Assembly (NCBI GenBank): GCA_021292105.1
Contig: CM037874.1
Coordinates: 20,333,534-20,397,533 of the forward strand
Direction: 5' to 3'
From: Anadara kagoshimensis
Lineage: Eukaryota > Mollusca > Bivalvia > Arcoida > Arcidae
Length of the DNA stretch: 64,000 bases
The stretch's first letter is position 1, and the number at the start of each line of letters is the position of its first letter. A program made the position numbers and the translations under genes. Below the pieces are notes generated by a model that was not told where the DNA came from, ran no database searches, and saw nothing but the letters and a program-made list of their open reading frames with translations. Below are positions 47,251 through 56,929 of this stretch, piece after piece.

Positions 47251-47973
47251 ATGGAAAATTCAACAAAAATGAATGTTGTTATTGGCGAAATGATGCAACA
47301 AGCATCTAATCCAATTGACAAAGGAATACTTAGCATGATGGTTTACAGCACATTCAGTAAAACTGTACCTTCAATGTATAAAGATATACAAACAACTACG
47401 TCACATAAAATTCATTACAAACAAATAAACGGAATAAAACGGTTCATTATACAGAACTGTTTGGTCGCTGATGTATGTAGCGGGATGTTAATGCTAGCTA
47501 CCTTATGTTACCTAGATGGAGAATACCAGGAAGTGGTTACCGTTGTTCAGAAAGTTTTACAAAAGTTTAAACCTTACACGGTGTATGTAGGATCAGGACA
47601 AACTAAATGCGCTCATCAAGCTTACATAAATGAAATGTGTGGAAAAGGATTTACTATCAACCAAAAACTAGCACGTAAAGCCCTGGCAATCCCATTTGTC
47701 TGTGATATAAATAACAAGTTCCATGCACAAGAAATAGAGCCAGAACTTGTACAACATTCAACTGAAAGAAGGACATTTATACCTCCAAAGGTGTACTCTT
47801 ACGTCCTGTTGTTTCTTTCGTATTATCATATGGGGGGACGTAGAGAAAACATGAGTTACACTCTGACTGAACTATATACAGCAACACATGATGAGCGTTT
47901 TGTAACTGAATTTGAAAAACCGTTAGCGAACGCGCTGTTAACGAAATGTCTCCAAATGCTGGAACCGTATTAA
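47251..47973 (+). CDS. Mab-21-like gene, C-terminal helical block
   Basis: The frame is open from inside the LTR border (47196, AAGGAATGTCTTTGTGAC) and has its first good ATG at 47251 (AAAATGG). The 240 residues are mostly helical. LMLATLCYLDGEYQEVVTVV (about residues 79-98) and VYSYVLLFLSYYHMGGRREN (about 180-199) look like TPR-like helix pairs, as in the C-terminal regions of bivalve Mab-21 family proteins. There is no Mab-21 active site here, so on its own it cannot be an enzyme. It could be made only from a promoter in or near the LTR. No stop or frameshift is present, which suggests the disruption is fairly recent. The stop codon is at 47971-47973; no clear poly(A) signal is adjacent. 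Confidence 0.8.
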   Translation: MENSTKMNVVIGEMMQQASNPIDKGILSMMVYSTFSKTVPSMYKDIQTTTSHKIHYKQINGIKRFIIQNCLVADVCSGMLMLATLCYLDGEYQEVVTVVQKVLQKFKPYTVYVGSGQTKCAHQAYINEMCGKGFTINQKLARKALAIPFVCDINNKFHAQEIEPELVQHSTERRTFIPPKVYSYVLLFLSYYHMGGRRENMSYTLTELYTATHDERFVTEFEKPLANALLTKCLQMLEPY

Positions 47974-48506
47974 CAACGTTAAGGACATTTTTCATGTTGC
48001 CGTTTCGATAGCAACTGCTACGAATTTCCAAAATTCCTTTTTTTTCAAAACAAAAAAATGAAAGAAAGAAAGGAAAAAGAAAACGGACAAAAAGAAATGA
48101 GCACCGTTCAGTATCAATTGACAAGAGAAAGTGACTAAAGTGTGATGATGGTGTTATAGGGAAAAACAACACCAAACTTTTGCAAATTTTTAACAGGAAG
48201 TGAAAAAAGGGAAATTACTCTGAAGTTAACAGCGCGCTTGAAATTGTCCGTCTATAGTCTGTTTTGTAAACTTATAAAAGTTTAACTGGAAAGACAACTC
48301 AAGTTCAATGAACAAAACATGCGTAGGGATGTTTTTTAATATTTAACTGGATGTCATTTTTATCAACTGTTAATGCAATTATTGTAATAATTTTAAAGAA
48401 ACCATCGGTCATTCGAGCCGTCTGTGCACCCGGAAGCAACACAGCGTCACATGACAAAGTATCAAATATGAAAAACAAATTCGAGAAACCTCGGACCGAA
48501 ACAAAA
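47974..48506. other. 3-prime flank of the Mab-21-like gene
   Basis: No domain-bearing frame. The minus frame 47777-48175 overlaps the gene and an A/G-rich stretch and is a shadow. CCGGAAGCAACACAGCGTCA near 48430 is a less AT-rich patch of unknown meaning. Confidence 0.4.
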
Positions 48507-48545
48507 GAATGATTCCCAAAACGCCGAGCTATCCGCCTATAGGAA
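48507..48545 (+). repeat. 39-bp inverted repeat, left arm
   Basis: AAAACGCCGAGCTATCCGCC is the core. Its complement is at 49724-49762 with a few mismatches at the outer edge. The pair encloses about 1.18 kb. Confidence 0.85.
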
Positions 48546-49081
48546 TAAATACGCAAGAAACTAGGTTACACCTTTTTCGAGCCTCTATAGGCGTCATTAC
48601 TTGAGGCCAAATATAAATAAATCTCTGTGTAAATATATACGTTACATATGAATAACATTTTTCCTTCCCTTTTTATAATGATGTGCCTTATTTGACAAAA
48701 TGTCTATTCTTGCCTTAATTAGTGCAAGTTTCATAAGGCAACCTTTTCTTTGAAAATAAAGCAAATGGCATTTGATTTGCCACAACTCAAAATGAGTAGG
48801 TCTATACATTCAGATTTCAAGTCTATTGGAGGAACCACAGGCTCATGATCTTCAGTCTTGCTCAGCTAGTGACATTTATCACATATGATACCCACCCCGA
48901 CTTTTCATTTATAGCATTTTGTCGTACGAAGATTGCACTTTGAACAGTTTAATGTTTTGGCATTTTATTTACTAGTACGTGTTCATCGTTCAGGAAACAC
49001 ACGGGAAATGACACGTGGCCTGAAACTGGACTGTAATATCGTTGTATTTGTATTAAGCAAATGTATGTGCATGTCTTTATC

Positions 49082-49083
<2 letters not shown>

Positions 49084-49124
<41 letters not shown>

Positions 49125-49308
49125 TTATTTGTTGCAGAAATAAATATTTCAATTCTAACACAAAGTAAGATAAAAGAAGGAAATAAAGCCGTAAAATATA
49201 CATTTTATTAAAAATGAATCAAGATAAAAATAAAATGTCATTTTGGGTATACGAACCCACAACATAAGACATAATAGTCCCTACATATATCCACTACACC
49301 ACGCAGGC
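49084..49308 (-). mobile_element. SINE-like insert with tRNA-related head and 40-nt poly(A)
   Basis: On the minus strand the head near 49308 reads GCCTGCGTGGTGTAGTGGAT (A-box-like), then GTGGGTTCGTATACCC (B-box-like). About 225 bp later comes an uninterrupted run of 40 A (plus-strand T at 49084-49123). This order (tRNA-like promoter, body, A tail) fits a SINE. No clear target duplication was found. The frame 48933-49211 just translates the poly(T). Confidence 0.6.
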
Positions 49309-49319
49309 AATTGTTGACA

Positions 49320-49723
49320 ACGAGGGTTTATTAATATCAAGTACGAGTATAGTACAGTATAGTAAGAGGTTATATTGGGGTAACTCTCTAAACACCGATT
49401 TTTGCAAAATTCACTGTCAGCGCATATCTCTCCATTAACCATACTTTGCATACCTAACAATAAAATAAGGTATTTTTTGTATTCAAAATATCTTTAATGG
49501 AGAGGCATGCGCTCTATATTTATTTATTAAAAAACGTGTTGATTTTCACTGACTCACTTCATGTTTGTATAGAGTTATACGGAGACAAAGCTAAAAGATT
49601 TCATGTGTTAAACATATAATGCAATATTTTACTGAGATTTTTACTAAATAAACTTTTACAAAATGATAGTAGCTTTAGGTTTTTTCACTATAAACATGTT
49701 TATAACATACTTTTAAATTTTGA
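49320..49723. other. AT-rich filler inside the inverted repeats
   Basis: It has a local inverted pair: CATATCTCTCCATTAA near 49426 and TTAATGGAGAGGCATGCG near 49494. No gene. Confidence 0.4.
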
Positions 49724-49762
49724 ATCCTATAGGCGGATAGCTCGGCGTTTTGAGAATCATCC
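49724..49762 (-). repeat. 39-bp inverted repeat, right arm
   Basis: It contains GGCGGATAGCTCGGCGTTTT, the complement of the left arm at 48507-48545. Confidence 0.85.
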
Positions 49763-49968
49763 TTTGCGACATACACCTCAGGATACATCGTGCAATGTCT
49801 ATTAGACTAAATGAGAATCGTATATTTCTAGTATTTTCTTCACGTAATATTTTCTCTTCTGTTCATTTAATGTTGTTGAAAAGTTTCCTCAGCATTCACA
49901 TCAGCATTTTTAATTCGTTTAATTTATGTTACAATTATAAAGTATATAATAATCAGCAGACCATACAG

Positions 49969-50153
49969 TACAGACCTGTCGAAAGTTTAACACGAAACTA
50001 ACGATTTAGTGCCGAATCGTCAGCTCATCTCGGCCCCTCGTTATCTGTATATCGACATCTTTTCGGCCACAAGTTGTCAACATTTAGACCCATTGTCGAC
50101 CGAGCTTCGACTCCTTATGGTGAGCTCGGTGTTAAATTTACGACATGTCTGTA
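49969..50153 (+). mobile_element. Family T MITE, complete copy
   Basis: Left end TACAGACCTGTCGAAAGTTT and right end TTTACGACATGTCTGTA are imperfect inverted repeats; total 185 bp. The interior reads GTGCCGAATCG, TTTTCGGCCAC and GAGCTTCGACTCC. The flanks are AT-rich. Confidence 0.7.
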
Positions 50154-50668
50154 TTGTAATTTGATAACGACCATTAATTCAATAATATTTTTATTCCAAT
50201 TTATTGCAGCCCATTTTAAGATAAAAATTTAAACAATGGGACATTCCAGGAAGTAGTTAAATAAAGAGACATTGATACTTTGATTTATATTTTAATCAGG
50301 TTGTTTGTTCTCCAAACGTTTTCCTAATGGCCCTGTTGTATAAATCCGTATCGGATATCATTGTGTTATTGACGAGTTCGGCGTCGTTTAGACACGTCTC
50401 AAATATCAAACCGTATAAAACACAGCATGACAACTATTAGATCTTAATATGTTATATAATAGTCTACTAATAAATTCCGATTAATTGTTTGAAAATTACG
50501 GGAAAATTTGCCTGCCTTGCAATATCGTTTGTAAAACACTCTGATATCGAGCTGAGCATTCAGATTCTATTTTATATGAATGGTAGAATAGCAAGTTTTA
50601 ATCGATGTAGTCCATATTCATGGCGTTGTTGATTATATTGAAATCCTCGGCCGATTTATTTCATATAG
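50154..50668. other. AT-rich stretch, no supported feature
   Basis: No repeat or domain-bearing frame was recognised. Confidence 0.35.
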
Positions 50669-50920
50669 TATGATGTCTCTGTATCCAAAATTTCCATAGA
50701 TATATTTGACGTCACATTGTTAGTTCCATGTTTCTTTTATTTCCCATTTTGATTACACAGGTGGTGGGTGAAGCTAGCTAAATAGGAGGTGCTTACCGTT
50801 CTAGAGTACCTGGTCTCACTTCCTGAGTGCAAGTTCACGTGTTTAATCTATGTCATTTTCAAGGGTTTTACTTCACTTTGGGATTGTGGTTTTGGCACAG
50901 ATTGGCCTGTTTGCTTTTTA
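50669..50920 (+). repeat. Repeat A, near-complete copy
   Basis: TATGATGTCTCTGTATCC at the start, TTTTGATTACACAGGTGGTG, GGAGGTGCTTACCGTTC and GTGCAAGTTCACGTGTT follow. The tail after GGGATTGTGGTTTTGG is degraded. The frame 50850-51065 starts in it and is not a gene. Confidence 0.75.
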
Positions 50921-51654
50921 TCCTATGAAAGCTAGAGTAACGAAGCGGGTTAAAAGCTGTCTTGTCTGCATTGAGGGCGTTGGATATTATATTGGGATCT
51001 TCAGTCGAGTTATATTTTATTACGTGCAAATTTTGATAGGAAGAATGCAGACAAGTTCAATATGATTTCAGTTTAACAAATTACAGACTTGAGACTGTCA
51101 TCAGACAAAAGACAATGTTTTCAATGTTTCAATGATCGCATTTTGAGGTAAATAAATAAAATGGCAAAATTTAAGACCCTCCAGAATTACTAACACCACA
51201 TTACTGGATACAATTTGTTCATTTGATCGTATGCACATTCGAAGCCGGAGGTTATATGAGCAATGGTTTTGTAATTGGCTTAAGTTGTCCTGTTGTGTAT
51301 TAAGTTTCACCGTTAATTGCCAAGACCATGTATTGGGTTTCGCTTTCACTTTATTTTATTGACAGAAAATGGTAATAAAAAGTTTAAACGTGTAACGTCT
51401 ACAAGAAATTTTTTACTTGGTGTGACCAAATACAGTAGAGAGATGTCGAACTATCAATGTTCTAAACCTTACCAACTCCGGTTTGTTTGAAGATGTGCAT
51501 CTAGTCATTCTCTACTGAATCTTCAATACACATTCAGTTATAAGTGAGGTTTGAAGAAAAAAGTAAATGGACCCTGTCCTTGCAATTTAAGCTGATTGTT
51601 AGAAGTAAAAGTCAAAGAATTGAGCCTTGACGATAAAACTAGCATAAAAATATA

Positions 51655-52010
51655 CTGAAAACTGAAATATCAAAATTCAACATGTTGAAACACCCTTATA
51701 TAGTTAGTATGGTCACAGACAGAACCACCTTACTCTATCACCAAGAACCAATTATGAAATATTTTCTTTAAAAAATCCTTAAAATTATGGTTGCAGATAG
51801 AACAACAACATACTATTACTCACCTAGAACTAATTATAAACAATTTTCTTATAACAATTTTCTTTACAAAATTGAAAAAAAAAATGTTTTCAAACCTATG
51901 GAATTGATTTAAGAAAAATGATTCCTGGAAGTTGAAATGTCAAACTTCAACATGTTGAAACACCCTTATGTCTATGGTTACAGATACATGATAGTTATAC
52001 TCACCTAGAG
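51655..52010 (+). repeat. Irregular tandem repeat, about three units
   Basis: AACATGTTGAAACACCCTTA occurs at about 51680 and 51950. Between them TTATGGTTGCAGATAGAAC and ACTCACCTAGAACTAATTAT repeat the blocks GTATGGTCACAGACAGAAC and ATCACCAAGAACCAATTAT. Confidence 0.65.
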
Positions 52011-52135
52011 GCCAAACTGTTGATCTCAAGAAACCTTTCTTCACCGTCACAAGCAACTGTTGCCAATAAGTCTATTTCACTAGTGTAATATCACAACATA
52101 TGTTATGTCCTATATTGATATTCCGTCCTATATAA

Positions 52136-52170
52136 TACAGATCTGTCGAAAGTTTAACACTGAACTAACG
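52136..52170 (+). mobile_element. Family T MITE end fragment
   Basis: ATACAGATCTGTCGAAAGTT TAACACTGAACTAACG is the left 35 bp of the family; a repeat A terminus follows directly, which has probably cut it. Confidence 0.6.
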
Positions 52171-52596
52171 AAATCAAAAACAAGCATACCAATTCATGTC
52201 CAAACTACAGTCAGAAAGCAAGGTAAAATGCGTAGACACGTGAACTTCACGAGGGAAGTGAGGCCAAGTGCTCCGTGAGGAAAATCGTCTTCTGTTTCCT
52301 TACCCAAACACACAAATCTACGTGCAAACCACAATTTCAAAGTAAAATTTTCAAGCTGGCAAATTAGGTAAAGACACTTAGACTTCCACCAGGGAAGTGA
52401 GGCCAAGTGCTCCGGAAGAGTAAGCATCTGCTGTTTCCCTACCCAAACACACAAATTCACGTGCAAACACACAATCCCAAAGCAAAGTAAAAACTTTCAA
52501 GCAGACAAATTAGGTTAAGACACGTGAACTTTCTCAAGGGAAGTGAGGCTGGGTACTCTGGAAGAGTAAGCATCTGCTGTTTAGCTAGCTACAATC
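52171..52596 (-). repeat. Repeat A, three tandem units of about 145 bp
   Basis: Units at about 52171-52300, 52301-52440 and 52441-52596 each contain ACGTGAACTT or AGACTTCCACC, GGGAAGTGAGGC and GTAAGCATCTGCTGTTT or its diverged form. The first two are followed by CCYTACCCAAACACACAAAT, which belongs to the duplicated unit. The third keeps TAGCTAGCTACA, then is interrupted by the MITE at 52597. Confidence 0.8.
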
Positions 52597-52703
52597 TAGT
52601 CCGACTAATCAGCTCACTAAAACCCCTAATTTTAATTTTTGACTTGTTGGGGGTTCGTTTCAAAAATTAAAATTGGGGTTTAGTGGGCTGATTAGTCGGA
52701 CTA
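52597..52703. mobile_element. 107-bp MITE with perfect 9-bp target duplication
   Basis: Both flanks read GCTACAATC (52588-52596 and 52704-52712). The ends are long inverted repeats of about 43 bp starting TAGTCCGACTAATCAGC, with two or three small differences. It inserted into the repeat A copy, whose sequence resumes after it with CGCTTCGTGTGT. A 9-bp duplication is typical of Mutator-like transposases; that class is an inference. Confidence 0.9.
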
Positions 52704-52809
52704 GCTACAATCGCTTCGTGTGTATTCCAAGTTAGGAATGATGGGACTCCAAGAACGGCTGTAAAGTAACCTAAAACCTTTCGAGAGTCATCTCAACAAG
52801 CTAGTTTAC

Positions 52810-52888
52810 GAGTGGTCGAATTGAGGTGTCGATTCGGTGCTTATTCGTCTGTTTGGCGTTAATCATTCGACGGGCCTGTACGGTAGAT
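52810..52888 (-). mobile_element. Family T MITE fragment, reversed
   Basis: TGTCGATTCGGTGCTTATTC and TCGACGGGCCTGTACGGTAG match the complement of the family's left part. It lies 55 bp from the complete copy at 52943. Confidence 0.6.
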
Positions 52889-52942
52889 ACTGGACAATGA
52901 TGTATTCATCTGTCTATGTATAAGATAAGTAATAAATACAGT

Positions 52943-53127
52943 ACAGGCCTGTCTAAAGTTTAACACTAAGCTAACGAATTAGTACCGAATCGGCAGCTCA
53001 TCATTTATAAGCTATATCTTGATAGCTTTCGGCAGCAGCTATCTGTCTTTCGACAGCTTTTGGTCTCTAGCTATCGGTCACTCGACAGCAGAACTTCGAC
53101 TCCCTTTGAACTTTCGACAGGGCTGTA
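52943..53127 (+). mobile_element. Family T MITE, complete copy
   Basis: Left end ACAGGCCTGTCTAAAGTTTA, right end GAACTTTCGACAGGGCTGTA; 185 bp, the same length as 49969-50153. The interior repeats short CTATCTG / TTTCGACAGC motifs. The frame 53019-53222 here is not a gene. Confidence 0.7.
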
Positions 53128-53170
53128 CTTTATTTGACATTGTGACATCACGATCAAAATATTGTTACTA

Positions 53171-53348
53171 CAGTCGAACCTGCTTTAAAGGTCACCTCTA
53201 TATAAGAACCACCTGCTTATAAAGGCCAGTAAAATTGTATCCCAATTGTTTTTATTCATATATTTTGAACCTGTATGTAAAGGCCGCCTGTCCATAAAGA
53301 CCACTTTTACTGGTTCCCTTTTGTGGCCTTTATAGACTGATTTGACTT
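53171..53348. mobile_element. Pogo/Tigger-like MITE
   Basis: Preceded by TA. Left end CAGTCGAACCTGCTTTAAAG, right end GGCCTTTATAGACTGATTTG ACT followed by TATA. The interior shares TAAAGGCC strings with 21409-21587, in reverse order. Confidence 0.65.
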
Positions 53349-53599
53349 ATACTTAGCTGTTCAATATTAATCCATTGTGCTTCCAATATGTGTTATTTCT
53401 TTTCAAACTTTATAATGAGATCTGACATTCAATACACAGATGTCTACAAATAAATATTATCATTGATACATATCTATATAGATAAGTTTAACCTTCGATT
53501 AACAGATATACAAACCTGTCGTCTGCTTACAATTTATTTTTATTGAATGTACAGGATTTCTTTCAAACTGATAAATTAGATTTATGTTAGAGCTTGTCC

Positions 53600-53985
53600 T
53601 AACTACGGGGACTTTATACAACGAAGCAAGCTGCTAACAAATCTCTTGTTGACACAAGGATATTGCCGTTCTAGGCTTATCAAGGACCCTAAAAAAGATT
53701 CAGGGTCGTCGATAGGTATGATGATGTCTCTGTATTCAAAATTACCTTGGATATGTTTGACATCCCATTTTTCAATATTCCTGTCATTCCAAATTTTGAT
53801 TACACACGTGGTAGATGTATCCAGCTACACAGGATGTACTTACCTTTCCGAAGCACCCGTCTTCACTTTCCTGTTGGAAATTCACGTGTTTAAACTAATT
53901 TACCGGCTTTAAAGTTTTATTTTGCATTGGAATTATTTTAATTTGGACATGGATTGGTATGTGTGTTTTTGATTCCTAGTTTTAT
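53600..53985 (+). repeat. Repeat A, long copy with head and tail
   Basis: From CTACGGGGACTTTATACAAC and GAAGCAAGCTGCTAACAAAT through TTTTGATTACACACGTGGTA to GGACATGGATTGGTATGTGT and GTTTTTGATT. With 35812 it fixes the head; with 36017 the tail. The frame 53646-53912 translates it. Confidence 0.8.
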
Positions 53986-54336
53986 CACTGTAAGTGACCA
54001 AGATTAATTAAACTGATTACAATTTTGCGAGACTAATTATTGCGGAATATAATCACTGAGCTGTAGTTCCATTGTGAACATGAATAAAAAATCATATCAA
54101 TGGTCTGTGTTGTGGTTAAAAAGTGTATGATTTACTTGGATCATCAAGGATAAAGTTTACATCAACAACCATTCCATTTTAAATCGAAGACGTAGTCCAT
54201 GTTAAACACACACAGTAGATCCCTTCTTTACAAATCACCTGAATACCTGCATTGAATTTGTGATATGTTGTACACGAATCTTGACTGAACAACATGTCAA
54301 AATTTCAGAATCGATATTCACCTTACTTAAGAAGCT

Positions 54337-54636
54337 ATGAAGCGCCCCTTGGCGGCAAATTTTCACGGCATAAATGAAGACATAAAATTAATAATTTTGT
54401 CTTGGGATTCGAGGAGCCGTGATAACACCCCAGCTTACAAATTGAAGACAATAAGCAACTCTGTCATTCGTGGATATGATGCATATCACCTTGCATTATA
54501 CATAAAGTGTTCTCCTAATACAACGATGTATAAAAAAAAGTTGATATGCAAAGCAAACGTAATTGCTTACGATTCCATTGCTAACACGTGTTACAAACTG
54601 CATAACGAAGCTGATCTGTTAATTGTTATCAATTAG
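54337..54636 (+). CDS. Weak candidate ORF of 99 codons, unrecognised
   Basis: The ATG at 54337 begins MKRPLAANFHGINEDIK and the frame stays open to 54636. Codon use is less AT-skewed than in neighbouring frames, and the composition is soluble and mixed (Asn, Lys, Ile-rich, no membrane segment). I know no family it belongs to. It could be an exon, a decayed repeat protein or chance. No splice sites were evaluated. Confidence 0.2.
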   Translation: MKRPLAANFHGINEDIKLIILSWDSRSRDNTPAYKLKTISNSVIRGYDAYHLALYIKCSPNTTMYKKKLICKANVIAYDSIANTCYKLHNEADLLIVIN

Positions 54637-56787
54637 TGTTGATATAAAGCGTTTTATTGACTAAGTCCTGTAATGATATGTTATAGAACTGCATCACTTA
54701 AATGTCACTCACACGCTTGTATATTTCACCCATGATACCAAAAATCGTAATGCATTTTAGATTTTTAATATTAACCAGACGACCTTGATTATAGTTATTG
54801 TCACACTGAGTTAAACACTACATCTCACTTTATTCTTCATAAATGTTTTTGGTTTTTAGAACTCGTGAAAGTCAATGTCAGGGTTTAATATTAACCACAC
54901 AGAACACCCACGCAAACAACAATTTTGATTATCAACACGTGATACTTTTACACAAGTTTAATGTATTAAAGTCATTGATGATAACATTTTGCGGCATTAA
55001 TTGCTTATTTGTGTATTCGATTTTTTTCAATTTTGCGAAAATATATCGATATAAATTTTATATATCAAAGTTTTATATTATGTTAATTTGTCCATGAACG
55101 CAAAAATTTAAAATGCCACATTTTATAGAAAACCCGATCAATATCACTTTCTTAGAGTTAATGGGGATCTTTGATGTCATTTACTAGTGACGTCATAACC
55201 ATATCTCACAATCACCTTAACAGAGTCAAATGTGAAGTATTTTTTGTGTTAATGATTGTAAATGAATCAAAAGTTTAATTTTATAGGGAGTATTTTTAAT
55301 ATATTTAAAAAAAATCATGTTAACGACGACCTGTGTATTATTCGACGATATACCACGGGTAAATGATTATTTCAATTCTAACATAACTTAAATAAAAATT
55401 GCAAACTCTTTCTTTGAATACATTTTATTATCTATTTCAAAAAGGTCATTTGAAACAATTCGGCTGATGAGATTACCTTCATTGAAATAAATGATTTTAT
55501 GAATGTAAATTACGTCACAACCATTGTTCGCGAGACAGCATGACGTCATAAGATAAGCAAGGGAGCACGTCATTAAAACGGAAAACCGATGGGTATATCG
55601 TTTGTTATACCACGGCAGGCTCTCTTTCATATAAAGAAAAAACGAAGGTCAAGTTAGAATGGTATTTATTTAATAAAATAGTTACGGACTCTTAAAGATT
55701 GCGGCACAACAAAACGCATTCCTAGCAATGACCAAAGCAACCAAGATCTGTCAACCCGGTTTGTATAGTCGATATTACCCCATCGTTATCCAACCAAAAG
55801 TCTCTAAATGCATACTATGACATTCCAAGCAACTAAGTATATTTGTCTCTTATTTGTTAGATCTTCGTTAGAATTTTTTCTAAATAAATTTTTTCTTAAA
55901 AAAAGGAAATTCTGTTTGCAAGCAGTTTGCCTCATTGTGGTCGCCATTTTAAACATGAAAAATAATAAATAATATTTGCGAACACCTTCAAAGTATAGTT
56001 GGAAATGCAACATTTATTCGCGATTTTTCGAAATATTTCTTTTTTTCTGAGGGGGGTGGGGGTCACCAATTCCATCAATCATACGAGAGAATGGTACATG
56101 GAATAACAAGAATAAAATGGATGATACCAAACTATATATATATTAAATGTAATTTTGGCAGCAATTGTCTGCCATAGTGAATATGGCGGCATTATAGGTT
56201 TTTTGAATGGCTCCATATTTGATAATAATCGCCAGGTCATGAACTGCATTGTGTATTTGTCATGCAAAAATTGATGTTTTTTAAATTATAGCTGCACTAA
56301 ATACATGGAAATAAATTAAAATTTTCTTGTTTAACATTTTCTTTTCACAAAAAACAATGGATAAAACCACATAGTTAACCCTTTATCGATACATTATATC
56401 GATATTTTTGCAAAACAAATGTTAAATCGCTGCCAATGTTTTATCAAGATCAATCCGTGAAGTGCCATCCAAATTTGACAACAGACGAAAGATAGACATG
56501 AAAACACTACATGCTATCAGAAACAACGTTCAAATGATAAAGTTTTAGTCTGGCATGAATGATTAATTGTAGATGATATGTATTCGTATAGTACGTCTAA
56601 ATACGAGTTCTTTATCACATATGAGCACTTGAACCAAAAACTAAAGTTTACAACATATCATTAGTGTTCAAGATTAACTATCTAAAAAGGGTTCAACAAA
56701 AGATACTATCACATTGTAATATACATGATACATGAAGTCGTGACGTAAAATATATTATTTACGTAAAGATGTGCCGTAACATTATAT
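54637..56787. other. AT-rich stretch, no supported gene
   Basis: TGACGTCA sites lie near 55189 and 55542. Pieces near 55345-55375 and 55590-55612 both contain GTATA/TATACC with ACCACGG, possibly arms of a degraded inverted element. At 56050 a GGGGGGTGGGGG tract is present. Open frames on both strands show no domain. Confidence 0.35.
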
Positions 56788-56927
56788 AAATATTACATTT
56801 CTGATAGGATGACAGTCTATATTGTCACCCCGAGAAATTTCATTGTCAACCGAGGCGAAGCCGAGGTTGACAATGAATTTCGAGGGGTGACAATATAGAC
56901 TGTCATCCTATCAGAAATGTAATATTT
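56788..56927. repeat. Long palindrome, arms about 63 bp
   Basis: AAATATTACATTTCTGATAG and GGATGACAGTCTATATTGTC on the left are answered by their complements on the right. The centre is GAGGCGAAGCCGAG. Only a couple of single-base differences interrupt the arms (for example CACCCCG against CGAGGGGTG). As single-stranded DNA or RNA it would form a strong hairpin. Confidence 0.9.
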
Positions 56928-56929
56928 AT

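Larger units (their letters stand above)
42543..47973 (+). pseudogene. Mab-21-like / cGAS-like receptor gene split by an LTR element
   Basis: The gene is read in three blocks: 42543 to about 43342, about 43344 to 43675, and 47196 to 47973. A -1 shift at the A run 43340-43343 separates the first two. An LTR element of 3.5 kb separates the last two, with ACAAG at 43671-43675 and again at 47195-47199. The phase across the element is conserved: AAG is a codon in the gene frame on both sides. Without both lesions the product would be roughly 635 residues with an N-terminal nucleotidyltransferase fold and a C-terminal helical region, a common length for bivalve family members. In the family, proteins sense nucleic acids and make cyclic dinucleotides for STING, or act in development (Mab-21). 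The molecular role here is inferred from family only. No intron is needed, which agrees with the single large coding exon often seen in this family. Confidence 0.85.

Noticed and set aside
47777..48175. Minus-strand open frame of 132 codons
   Set aside because: It overlaps the well-supported Mab-21-like C-terminal frame and continues into low-complexity A/G-rich DNA.
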